A DNA stretch of 64,000 nt from Camellia lanceoleosa (Eukaryota; Streptophyta; Magnoliopsida; Ericales; Theaceae): NCBI GenBank assembly GCA_025200525.1, contig CM045762.1:76815217-76879216 (forward strand), given 5' to 3'. The notes under the pieces are model-generated. The model was not told where the DNA came from and searched no databases. It was given only the letters and a program-made list of their open reading frames with translations. Positions within the stretch are counted from its first letter, which is position 1; each line of letters starts with the position of its first letter. A program made the translations under genes and the position numbers. Below, one piece after another: positions 44,763-56,500 of the stretch.

Positions 44763-45396
44763 CCCCAAAAGTGGCTGGCCATGCTCCCATGTATGTCATT
44801 GGCCCTGTTTTACCCCCCCAGGAGGAAGTTTCAAGCATTTCCATGCAACGGGTATGTCAAAGGCCTCCATTTCCCTCTATTTCAGATGCATTCCGTTGCC
44901 CAAATCGTCCGAAGCATACTCTATTTTGTTAAAGTTTTGTTTATCGAGTTGTTGTTTTGCTTATCGAGTTGTTTATCGAGCTGTCGTGTTTTCGGGTGTT
45001 TGAGTTGGTACTCTTTGTTTAAATTTTCTTGTTAAGTTTTGTTTATTAAGTTGTCAACACTGTTGTATTTTGCTTATCGAGTTGTAAACTTGCTAAGATT
45101 TTGTTGTATCTTAGTAAGTTAAGTTGTTGCGTCGGTTCACTACCTGACTGGGCAAATGCACAATGCACATTTCCATTCAATCTCATTATGGTGCAAAATG
45201 ATGCGATATGATGCTAAAAGTTTAAAATGCAACACTTTTTCAAAAGCTGTTTCATTCCATCATGCTTCGTTTGTTACAACATTTTGCAAACAAGAGCGCA
45301 AGTTTTACAAAAAATAAAAATTGCCTAATAATGTACAATGTGCTATAACTACTAGCAAAAAGGTAAATAAAACAGGAAATAGCCGCATCAATGCTC
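44763..45396. other. Spacer between PMD-A and PMD-B
   Basis: It has a run of TTATCGAGTTGT repeats (44940-45090) and no coding. The 3' end of PMD-B (stop near 45397) lies at its right edge. Confidence 0.55.
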
Positions 45397-45649
45397 TCAA
45401 GAGCGGGAATAAGAGGCCCTTTTCATCCTCTTTTGCGGAATAGCCTCTGCACCCCCATCACCATCTGAATCAGAGCTGTCATCCTCAGGATCCCCCTCAG
45501 CCTCGCCTCCACTCTCGGAGCCAAGACCAGAGCCCCCATTTCTGTCAGCAGATGTCTCTGACTGACGATCTGCAACATCCTCCTCCTCATCCTCATCGGG
45601 CTCCGCCTCTATAATATGTGCCCTGCGTCTGTGAGACGATCCCTCTTCT

Positions 45650-45770
45650 CGAGCTCCTCGAAAAGGGCTGGATGGCCCAGCTCCTCGAGAAGGCCTGGAT
45701 GGCCCAGCTCCTCGAAAAGGCCCAGATGGCCCAGCTCCTCGAAAAGACCAGATGGTCCACCTCCCCGAGA
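45650..45770. repeat. 30-bp tandem repeat in the last exon of PMD-B (about 4 copies)
   Basis: The unit is GGCCCAGCTCCTCGARAAGG plus CCTGGATGGC-like sequence, coding on the minus strand for GPFRGAGPSR-type decapeptides. The leftward end of the array carries the 1-nt deletion that shifts the frame. Confidence 0.8.
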
Positions 45771-47939
45771 AGGCCCAAGTGGCCCGGCCTGTGGCTGAGA
45801 ATATACTGGAGGCATCTGAAAATGAAAAATGCAGTTTGAATACATTAGCCAAAACATGTATATCAGATACAGATGCAAGAAAGCTATACAGAGTGGATGT
45901 ACGCAAGAATAATGCGTGAATGTGGTGTGTGTCAGATGTGCTCTACACAAGTAGCCTATTAATGCTGTAAAATATCCAAAATCAGCATGTGATCAGAAGA
46001 TACAGTGCTAGAAAACTAAAGGGTACCTGGAAGCCCATGATGGACAACTGCGTCTCCCTCCGCAGGACCATCCCCTCAAGTGAGGCTACCATCTCAAGCA
46101 CCTGATCCATGTACTCAACAGGGGGCTGCAGATGCAAAGGCAAGGGTATCAGTAAAGGAATGAACGTTCAAATATCTGAGTGATGAATCAAAGTCAGAAA
46201 CATACCGGTGGTGACTCGGTCTCGACGAAGCGGTGGCAGTGCATCGGAGGCTCTATCGGGATCGAAATCGGAGAGGTAGTCCCATATTGCCACCCCATCA
46301 GCTCAGTTGGCATATCCGGCCATCCAGGATAATGATAAGTCGGGGGAATCGAGGGAATAAATCCGCGTCCGACTCTGGATGTACCAGCCCTGCTGGTGGA
46401 AGGAGCGTCTGTAGCCCGAACCGGGGCCTGGCTCGAAGATGGCATACCAGCAGGCCTCATCGTCGGAGTACGGACTCCCGTCAATGGAGGCATCAGGTAT
46501 ATGTAACAGTAAGTAGCGTAATCCCCCTCCTCAAGATAAAGTAAGGCATCAGTACCCAACATAGCATTAACAACATCCCGAGAAGAGAGCCTATCAGTAA
46601 TCCATATCTCGACTGGGGGTGCTGAGGGGGGGTCCTGAGAAGTATAGCCCCATACCTGACGCAAGAAGCGCTCCCCCAGAAACCAGGCCCTACCAACTGG
46701 CCCCTCGAATAGAATCCTATACTGGGAAGCACCCCGCCCTCCAGCAAACTGGTATCGGAGACCCTCACCAAAGGGTGCCCAGGGCTCTCATGTAATCTGT
46801 GGATAACCAATCAATCAAAAATCAGGAAGGTACAAGACAAATCAAAGATGAAAACACAAAGAACTGAGAGTTCTGAAATACCTCCGTCGACCGCACCGTG
46901 TCAAAATACTGCTGTAGATAAAGGCGAGACTCCCGAGGTCTTGGCCGGTGCTGGCCCTCAAATACGAGTAAGTATGGGGTCACGAGGGGCCCCACCACCA
47001 CCATCTCTGGGGCTAATATCGAGAAGTACGCATAGACCCATAACTATGGAAAACAATGTAGAATGTAAATGCAAAGTGCTAAAGGCAAAATACAGTGCGT
47101 AAAGTACGCTGTGTGTGCAGTGTACAAGTAATGAAGAGCGAAAATGTAAATCAGGAGGGCAGAAAGTACCTCCCAGGCTCTCCAGTAACCACCAAGTAAG
47201 TCCTCCGTCTCATGGAGGTCGCGCCATGTAGCAAGAAGGGTAGCAGTGGCGCCACCCCACCATACCGTCGACTGTGATAGGTCCACCAAGGCGCCAACAG
47301 ACATTTCAACAGTTCCCCTATCGGCAAACAGAGTGGTCCCGAAGAGGAACATCAAAAAACCACGGGCATACTGTGTTGCCTCCTCAGGAGTCCCGGGCTC
47401 CATCTCCACCCTCCGAAAATGGGAGGAGAACCAAGTGTATCGGACTCTGCCCGAAGCTCTATCAACAGGTGGGTGAGCCCCCAGCAAATATATCCAAGCA
47501 GCCTCCCATTGACCCATATCCTTGTCGTAAGGAATGGGCCAACCTCCCACGTCAAGGCCAGTCAGTACAGTAAAGTCAAGCGGGGTCATAGTCAAGTCCC
47601 CCGTGGCAGAAAAATGAAAGGAGTTGGTGGTGTCCCACCATCTCTCCACCAAAGCTGCCATCAACGTCCTCCTGGCAGGACAACGAGAAAGCCCAGTACA
47701 AAAGGGCCCAAACCCTGCCAAATCAACCAAATCCCGGACAGCCTCCGAGAGCTCAGCGTACCAATCTCTAGCCACGATGGAGCCGTATCCCCGCACGGTG
47801 CGATAAGTCACCTGCATTCAGAATGAAAACACGCTTCAATAAAATGAATGAGCTGTATGCAAATAAAATGAGTGAGCTGTGTGCAAATGAAATAAATAAG
47901 CTGTGTGCAAATAAATGGGCTGCGTGCAAAGTAAAGTGA

Positions 47940-48860
47940 AGGAGCTGCGTGTTCAGATTTCAAAGTGTGAGTTGTGTGCTAGACATCAGTTTGGGCTGCG
48001 TGTTCAAAATCAGTGTGTGCCGTGTGTTCACCTCTAATTCGAACTGTGTGTTCAGAAAATCAGTGTTTGGGCTGCGTGTTCAACTCTCAATCAGTGTGTG
48101 CCGCGTGTTCACCTCTAATTCGAACTGTGTGTTCAGAAAATCAGTGTTTGGGCTGCATGTTCAACTCTCAATCAGTGTGTGTCGTGTGTTCACCTTTAAT
48201 TCGAGCCGTGTGTTCAGAAAAATCAGTGTTTGGGCTGTGTGTTCAAATCTCAATCAGTGTGTGACATGTGTTCACTTTCAATTCGGGCTATGTGTTCAGA
48301 AAAATCAGTGTTTGGGCTGCGTGTTCAAATCTTAATCAGTGTGTGCCATGTGTTCACCTTTAATTCGGACTGTGTGTTCAGAAAATCAGTGTTTGGGCTG
48401 CGTGTTCAAATCTCAATCAGTGTGTGCCGTGTGTTCACCTTCAATTCGGGCTGTGTGTTCAGAAAAATCAGTGTTTGGACTGCGTGTTCAAATCTCAATC
48501 AGTGTGTGCCGTGTGTTCACCTTCAATTCAGGCTGTGTGTTTAGAAAAATCAGTGTTTGGACTACGTGTTCAAATCTCAATCAGTGTGTGCCGTGTGTTC
48601 ACCTTCAATTCAGGCTGTGTGTTCAGAAAAATCAGTGTTTGGGCTGTGTGTTCAAAACTCAATCAGTGTGTGCCGTGTGTTCACCTTCAATTCGGACTGT
48701 GTGTTTAGAAAATCAGTGTTTGAGCTGCGTGTTCAAATTTCAATCAGTGTGTGCCGTGTGTTCACCTTCGATTCGGACTGTGTGTTCAGAGAATTAGTGT
48801 TTAGGCCGTGTGTTCAATTCTGAATCAGTGTGTGCCGTGTGTTCACAATCAATTTATGGG
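47940..48860. repeat. Minisatellite, 81-82 bp unit, about 11 copies, in intron 1 of PMD-B
   Basis: CAGTGTTTGG recurs at 48061, 48142, 48224, 48306, 48387, 48469, 48551, 48633 and 48714. The 81/82 difference comes from an A-run of 4 or 5. Each unit is two related halves (CAGTGTTTGGGCTGCGTGTT and CAGTGTGTGCCGTGTGTTC). The array lies wholly between the donor at 48966 and the acceptor at 47812. The open Cys-rich frames across it are repeat artefacts, not proteins. Confidence 0.92.
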
Positions 48861-49192
48861 CTAAGTGTTCAGAAACTCAAGTGATTGAACCATGTGTTCA
48901 GAATGCAAACAGAATGCACGAAAAACGCAGAATATGTTGCAGAAAAGATAAAAACGAAGTAAATACCTCTCGTGCCTCATGAGAGAGGTGATACTCCAGC
49001 TCCCGCAGAAGCAGATCTTCGGGTGCTCGCTCATCAAAGTCTGTGAAGTGATGGAAAACTTACAGAAGAATATGTCTTTGGCGGGCGTATGCATCTCGGT
49101 ATGAAGGGTCGAACCCTCGAAGGCAGAGCCATGATATCGGGATCACCTCCGGCATCCACAGGACCTCCACCGTGAGGAAAACGACCGGCCAT

Positions 49193-50575
49193 TTCAGAAA
49201 ATTTGCAAAATGAGCAAAAATGAGAAAAAGTCAACAAAAGTCAACTCTCGGGAAATGAAAAAGTCAACAAAAGTCAACCCCCGAGAAAATCTTCCAAATG
49301 TTGAGACAAACTCACCTCAAGTGGCGAAAATGAAAAAAGAAGCACCGAAATCAAAATTTAATCGGTTCAAAGTGCTTAAAATTGAAAGTTTTCGCGAAAA
49401 CAACTTGCGTGGGGCGTTCGAAAACGCGTATAGGGCGCAGATTTGAGGAGGAAAATGGTTTGGGAAGCTAGAGGAGGTGATTTCGGAGCTAAGGTTATGA
49501 GCTCAAAGTGTTTGGCCGAATGGATTTAAAGAAAAGGAGGTGAAAAGACAAAAATGCCCGCGGATTTGGGCATGTAGCCGGCCGGCCACCTTTTCAGGCT
49601 GGCCCGCCATTCCCTTTTTGAAATCTTGCCGGTGGCCTTCAATGGGAAATAAAACTGGCCGGTGGTGTTCCCCATATGCCCCCCAAGGTCTCTGCAAATT
49701 TTGAGAAGGATTGGAGTCCCCGGGACCTGAAAAAGTACAAGAGAAGTGCATTTTCTGTCGCGAAATCGCTCCGCCGGAACTTCAGCTTCAATTTCTGACG
49801 TGTGTCTCATCATCACTCGTCAAAATCAAGGTGTATCCTTTTTAAACATGTTGTAACTTCTCCGGGAGGTGAACTGGAGGCCGCGATCGAGTCGCCCTCG
49901 CCAAAACGCGCATTTCCTTGCTCGCCGTTTTATGACAAACACGCATCCTGATTTACGCTTATTCTGCATTGTTGTGCACGTAACTTGCATTCTCATGTGC
50001 GTACTTGCATTGTTATGCACGTCTCTTTAATATTACAATGCCTCTGTGTTTAAGCTTGCGTTGTCACGCACACTCCTTTCTCGCATTGCGATGCACTCAC
50101 CCACCGACACCGCACTTGTCAAACTTTCGATATCGCATTGAACATATGTTGTTAGTATGTTGTGCTTGTTGAGTTTCTCTCTTTTGCAAGCACGATATTG
50201 TATGTACGGTTCATTTGAAGTTGGTGCGACCAGACGAATCGCGCAGGTATTGTATCTTCTCCGTGTGAGACGTGACGAGAATTGAATAATTCTCCGCATT
50301 CCTAACTACATGAAATATAGTTGTTGCTTTGCATTCTTGCTTAAAACTGTTGCATCTGTTTGTGAATATTTGCTTCATTACAGCTTGCTGCACTTGCATG
50401 ATCATCAAGTTACATCTGGCCTTGTGCATATCGTTTTGCATTTGTTCTCGTGCACGCGCTCAAGGGCACACCTTTGTTTATCTCGCCTGTTTGTTTAAGT
50501 CTTCGGCCTTGTCAAAAATGGGTCATCTTTGGGATTTGACATTCGCTCCCGTCACTTATGACTTTCGAGTTCTGT
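49193..50575. other. Upstream region of PMD-B and pre-PPT spacer
   Basis: A minus-strand TTTAAAT and a GGCCGGCC palindrome occur near 49525-49580 upstream of PMD-B. Between 49950 and 50450 are many GCATTGT/GCACGT words. The last 70 bp (AAGTCTTCGGCC, GTCAAAAATGGGTC) match 30818-30900 of the gag-only element in reverse. No coding. Confidence 0.5.
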
Positions 50576-50589
50576 CAAAGAGGGGCAAC
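50576..50589 (+). promoter_or_regulatory. Polypurine tract of the outer element
   Basis: CAAAGAGGGGCAAC directly precedes TGTAGACACC of the 3' LTR at 50590, identical to the tract of the gag-only element. Confidence 0.88.
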
Positions 50590-53500
50590 TGTAGACACCC
50601 CATTTTTGACCGACCTTAAGACTCAGACGTCACCGATTGAGCGCTTGGTGATGTTGCATATCATACTCATCCAGAGGTTTCAGAGTCTCGGCCGTGAGCC
50701 TTCTCTCCGGACTTTCGGGCTTTTCTGTACTTTACCTCGGTTTGCGAACCAGGCTCAATTTTCTATTTTTCTCTTCCCGAAGGGAGGGAGAGGACTCGTA
50801 GATCATCTCTCAGTGGCCATGAGCTACATTTCGTGGTCGTAGGCCATTTTGCCCATTTCGGAGCTCGATTTTCGATTTTTGGAGCCGTCAGGCTGAGTGC
50901 CTCGGTTCGGGACCGCTTAACCACCTCCGTTTGCTCTGGTTTTTGGCATACACCTTATTTCCTCCCTTTTGAGGGACACTGTGGTCCGAGAGACCAACTT
51001 CGTGGTCTAACACCACTCCCGGTGCCTAACAGTCAGTGTTTAGGGCCTCGGACTGCGCGTTTCGGCCCCCGAACCTTCATTTTGCATTAGTTTGTGTTCA
51101 TTTTGGCAGGGACCTCTGTTTCATCACCAGGAAGGTCGTAGAAGGGTGGGAGGCCAGTAATTGTTTCAGCAACCAGTTATATTCCTTCATCGCCCTCCGT
51201 CGCCCGATTTTTCTCACTCGGAAGCCAATGTTGACCACCATTGGGCCATTTTCTTCAACCCTAACCCCCATATTTGTGTTGTACACACCTGGGAGGCCAT
51301 CAATATTTGGTGGCCGGCCAGTAATAGTGTTTGAACCTTTTGAACCCCTTTGAAAAGTGGGTTGTTCTCTCTCCTGGTTCACTGTTTCTAGTTTTTGACC
51401 ACAGGGTTGTGTTGAGCACATATGGGAGGCCACCAATCTGTGGTGGCCAGCCACTAATGCCACTTGACCCTTTTGACCCTTGGCCGGCCGTGGGGGCCGC
51501 GACCACCAGAAGCAATAACCACCACTGGAATCCTTACAAGAGTCCAAAGATGCATCTCTTTCCCCCCAGATTTTGTATCCTGGGGGCCAACTTTTTGGAG
51601 GGAAACTTGAATTCATTTCCCCCCCATTTTTTCCCCTCTTTTCCACCCCATTTTGTCTATAAAACCAGCCTCCCAGCTTTGGTTTAGGGGTTAGAAAAAC
51701 CACCTTTGAGCTCCCATATTGTATCTCTCTCCCTCTACACTTCCAAGCTTCAAAACCTTCTAAACCCTACACCATTTCTACACCACCACCTAGCACTACA
51801 CCACCACCTCCATTCCAGCCACTTGGAGCAACTTTCCAGAGCTTAGGAAGCAACATTTCTTAGTCCAAAGGCTGTCAAAGAGTTGGTCTTCAAGGGTAAG
51901 TCATTTTCTCCCCTCTTTGACCCTTTTCTTGGTTCATATCTTAACTCTTTGTACTTGAATATTTGGGCTCCGAAACTAACTAGAAATAGGCTTATTTTGA
52001 GCCATATTCCATGTTTGATTGAGGGCCTCTCACTGTTTGGGGCCTCCTTGTTGCACTTGCTTCATTACCTCCCTTATATGCCATTTTCTTGCATGATGTT
52101 TTTTGCCTATATGTAAACTGTTTTGAGGCATGTTGAAAACTTTAAAGTGGATTATTTTGAGCCCTTGTTAAACATAGTTGAAGGGCTCATCACTGTTTGA
52201 GGCTTCCATTTTCCACTTGCCTTTATATCCCTCTTTTGGCCCCATTTTTGCATGATTTCTTAGCCTCTTGTGCTTCTGTTTTTGGACTCTGGTCCGAACT
52301 AAAAATGACATTATTTTGACCCCATATTCATGTTTCATTAAGGGTATTTTACTTTTTGAATCATCCTTTTTATACTTTGTGTTATTCCTCTCTTTTTGGC
52401 CTTATCTTGCATAGTATTTTGAGCATGCTTGTGCACTGTTTTGGGTTTGATCATAAACTGTAAAAGGTCATATTTTAGGTCCCTCTTCAACTTTGTTGAA
52501 GGTCCTTCATCTGTTTGGGGCCAGAATGTATCACTTACTTCTTTGTCCTCCTTGAGGCCCATTTTTTGCATGAGAATTTTGCCATACTTGTGTCTATTTT
52601 TGTGGCTTGTGGTAAACTTTAAAACAACATATTTTGGGCCCCTATTCAACATTTTAGAAGGGACATTCTCTATTTAGGGTCAGCAGCTGTCACTTGCTTC
52701 ATTATCTTGCTTTCGGGGCCATTTTTGCATGCTAGTTTAGCCCCATTTTCATTTGCTGTTTGGCCTTGCTTAGAACTGTAAATATGCTTATTTTTGGGCT
52801 TTCTTGACTCTGTCTTCACATTCCATGTTCAAATAATGAATGCATTGCATAGCCATAGGCCATTCCATATGCCTAATTTCATGTTTCGGGACCTATTTCA
52901 TGCATCGGGTGTCATTTCACCATCTTTCGAGGCTGATTTGCATCATTTATTGCCTCTGAAAATTGCATGCTAGTATGCCATATTCCATGCTTTGCCATGT
53001 CATGTTAGAGTGGCATTTGGTGCCTTAGGGTCGGTCCTCGGTTTGCGTGCACGTGTGCATGCATTTCGAGTGTCTCATTTTCATCTAATGGCCTCTTATG
53101 TGAGTGTGGATGAGGTCCACTTGTGTTAGTGTAAGTCCATATTGCATTGTGTATGCCATTTCATTCCATAGCATTGTGTATGCTAGGTTGTATGTTAGCG
53201 CATTGTGTATGCCATATTACCTCGTGCATCGTGTATGCCATTTCATAGCATTGTGCATGTTAGGTTGTATCTTAGTTGCATTCATGCATGTCATTGTAGA
53301 CACCCCATTTTTGACCGTCCTCAAGACTTGGACGTCACCGCTTGAACACTCGGTGATTACCCATGTTTGTGTTTGTTTGGAGTTCCCGGAGTTCTCGGCT
53401 ACGCGCCTTGCCTCAAGACCTCCGAACTTTACTGTTTTGTGTTTGGTTTTGCACCAAACACTTGTGCTTTGCCTTGGAAGGGCAGGGAATGCCTTGTGAG

Positions 53501-56500
53501 GCATCCCCACACACCACCGGCACTGGCTAGAGGCCACCGGCTGGCTGGTATTGCCATCGGCACTTTATTATGCCGACCGGCACTCTTTTGTGCCGACCGG
53601 CACTAAGTTTTGTCAAAATGGCACTCTTTGCTTGGGACACCTTTGTCGCTTGCTTTTTGAGATATTTTCAGACAGCTGTATAGTTTTGGTTCCCCTCCAT
53701 ACACGTGTATGGAGGGATGACCCTCTTAGTTAGCTTAGCTTGTAAGCTTTGCAAGCTTTGCTTGCCTATAAGAGGACCACTCCTCTTCTTGGCTTAGGGT
53801 TACAAAATTTTAGAAATTTTAGACAGACCAAGCTCTGGTTTTTAGGGTTAGGATAGATACACATCCTATCTCTCTTCTTCTCTCTTGTTTTGTACACTAG
53901 GTGTTTGTGTCATACTTTTACTCACCAACACCTAGTGTTTCACCTTCCTCTTGGAACTGAGGTGCTAAGGGCTTGTTCTTGAAGTTCTTGCCTGGTTTGG
54001 AGCTCAAGGAACCAACAACTCCAACCTTTGTAAAGGTGGTCTTCAAGGGTAACAAAACTTACTTTATTTACCCCATTCTTGCACTCCATTTTTGCCTAGT
54101 TTAAAATAGTTTTTGTGCTTAGTCTATAACACATAAAAGTTCTGTTTTTTAAGCCTCTTTATTGTTTATTAAGAGTGTTTTGTGGTTTGAGCAAGTTTGA
54201 CCACCCTTAGGCCTTGAAAAGGGCACTTTTTGTGTCATTTTGTGAGAGATCCGAGACTTTGGTGTTAGGATCTCTTCACCACTGAAATCTTGAGGGATTT
54301 CAGTGGTGGAGATGATGCCTTAGAGTCTCAAGAAGGAGAGGACCACCCCTTCTCCTTGATGTCCTTGAAAAGGACAAGATTTGGCTTCTTGAGGGAGCTT
54401 GTGCTTAAGTGTGTGTTGAGCATGTTTGGTTTGTTTTTCATGCTTATATTGCCATGATATAACTTGTTTCTAAGTTGGTTTAGGTCCCTTATGCATGCTT
54501 AGCATAGTTGCCTTGTAATGCCTTTTGATCCTCTAACATGCCTAGGTCGTATGCCTTAGCCTCTAGCATGTTTTAGGCTTGCATTTGTGAAGTTTTTGTG
54601 CTCATATTTTCATGTTTTAGGTCTGTCTCATGTTGTTTGAGCCAACCATAGCATGTTTAATATTGCCTCTTTGCATTGGGCTTGTTGGCCTTAAGAGCAT
54701 GAGTGTGTAGCATGCCTTGCTCGCTTCATTTTTGACGGTTTGGAACCATTTTGCATGCTATTTCAGTCCTTCATACATGTTTGTTTGATTGCTTAGCATG
54801 CCTCTTTAATGCTTTAAGAGCATGTGTTAAATGCTCCATGTTTTGGCTTTAATGCATGCCTTTGGATTCATGTCATCTAGATGCCATCTAGGTGGTCCTT
54901 TAGGCTTAGTTTTATGTGTTAAAACTATGTTTTTAAGTGTTTAAGTATTGCCATGTGTGGTTGTGCTAAGTGTGGTTCAAAGCCTCATTGATTTGCTTTG
55001 AACCTTAGACCATTTGCATGCTTTGTTTGGCTTGTTTTGTTGCATGATTTGGCATCATGTTTTGCATGATTTTTTCAGAGCTTTACAATGTGTGTTTATT
55101 GTCCTTGTTTGGTATCTCCAAGTGTGCTTGGGGGTTGCCATGTTTATGCCTTGGGTTTGGACCATAACACTTGCATGTGTGTGTGTGTGTGTGTTTAGTC
55201 TCCATTTCTAGGCACTTTGGCCACTGATTTAGGACTATTTGAGTTGCCTAATTCATGTATAAGACCATCCTTCCATTGGTTTGCATGCTTACCTTGCATG
55301 CTTGCTTGAACCCTTTGCATGAACATATTGCATAGTCCATGTTGCATGCCTAGTTGACATGTTTAGGGTTGCATTTGTATTGTGCATGTTTGGCCTCTTG
55401 AAGTGAAGTATGATAGAGGTTGAGCACCCTTATTTGCTTGTTTGCATTGCATGCATTTGAAATCAAAGTTGCATTCTTGGTTCTCAGGGCCATCATGCAT
55501 GGAAATGCGCGATTGGTGGTCCAGGAATCGAGGCACATGCCCCTTTGAGTCAATAACATGATAAGGGGTGTGTATAGTGCATAAATACCTTGAATCACAT
55601 TGCCATGCATGCTGTTGTCCTCTATTGTGGGTTCTGTTCTCAGTGTTAAGTGCCTAGGCACTATTTAGTGCCGACCGGCGATCAATTTCACCGATGATAA
55701 CTTCACCTAGTGCGTGGCCTCCTCGCTTAGTCGGTGGTGCTTTACCTGGCAGGTGGTACTCCCCGTTCGAGAGGCACTCACAGGACTTTGGCAATTTTCG
55801 AGAGGAGGATAGCGGGAAACAGAGGCAAATCATGCATGGCAAGGTGCGAAACGATTAGAGCACGCCACAGGCGCATTTGGCCCTCATCCCGAGGCGATTT
55901 ACTGTTTAAATTAGATTAATTATTTTATTTAATTAATTTAGTTGATTTGTAATATTTTAATTAGCTTGCGTAGTTAATTAATTTGTATATTCTTTCGGTC
56001 CCTCTGAGCGAGGGCAAAGTTGTAATAAGTGTGTGTGAGTGGGCGTATGTCTTCGAAACCCCCATTTCTTTCTATCCCTTTTATTTACCCGCTTTCGATG
56101 GTAGATTAGGGCATACTTATTTTAGCATACCTTATGCTATGCATGCGTGTATCCATGCATTTGTTGACATGCACTGGGCTCGGTACATCATACAAACTGC
56201 ATTGCAATTTTCAATTCCAAATTGAATACGTGCTACTCGCGCATTTCACATGCCATGTTTAGGGTTAGCCGAGCCTGCTCTAGATTGCATCTATGCCTGT
56301 GTTGCATTAGCCACTTAACATGAACTAGGTCATGCATGTTTGCTAACCGGGTTATTGTTTTGGCACGGAGTACGATGTAAGTCTTTACGCTTTAGCATAT
56401 CGCATGCGTGTGAATGTTTGCCATGACAGTATGATTGCCATGCGGCTAAATGCTTATGTGTTATAAACTGTTTGAATGCCTGTGGGTGGAGGTTGGATTG

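Larger units (their letters stand above)
45397..49192 (-). pseudogene. PMD-B: second antisense plant mobile domain gene, six exons, recently inactivated
   Basis: Inferred exons: 49192-48967, 47811-47170, 47043-46882, 46796-46206, 46125-46027, and 45815-about 45397. All have GT..AG borders, and exons 2-5 are exact multiples of three. Exon 2 has the PMD core (RWWDTTNSFHF, GDLTMTPLDFTVLTGLDV, WRDLHETEDLLGGYWRAWE); exon 3 has WVYAYFSILAP. The last exon encodes Pro/Gly repeats then an acidic tail (EAEPDEDEEEDVADRQ) ending in a basic QKRMKRASYSRS, a possible nuclear signal. Lesions: exon 1 is 226 nt (one base too many), an in-frame TGA at 46790-46788 where Trp is usual, and a 1-nt loss near 45745 in a 30-bp repeat. 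About 710 aa if whole, much larger than PMD-A. Confidence 0.75.

Noticed and set aside
45593..45839. Plus- and minus-strand repeat ORFs over the 30-bp array
   Set aside because: Open frames in four frames result from a 30-bp repeat; only one minus frame fits the PMD-B last exon with its acidic tail.
48013..48823. Several overlapping long ORFs encoding Cys-rich repeats (such as CVFKSQSVCAVCSP)
   Set aside because: They are open in more than one frame across the 82-bp minisatellite and lie in an intron of the antisense PMD-B gene; this is periodic DNA, not a Cys-rich protein family.
55176..55194. TG microsatellite in the solo LTR
   Set aside because: Ordinary simple repeat; not separately informative.
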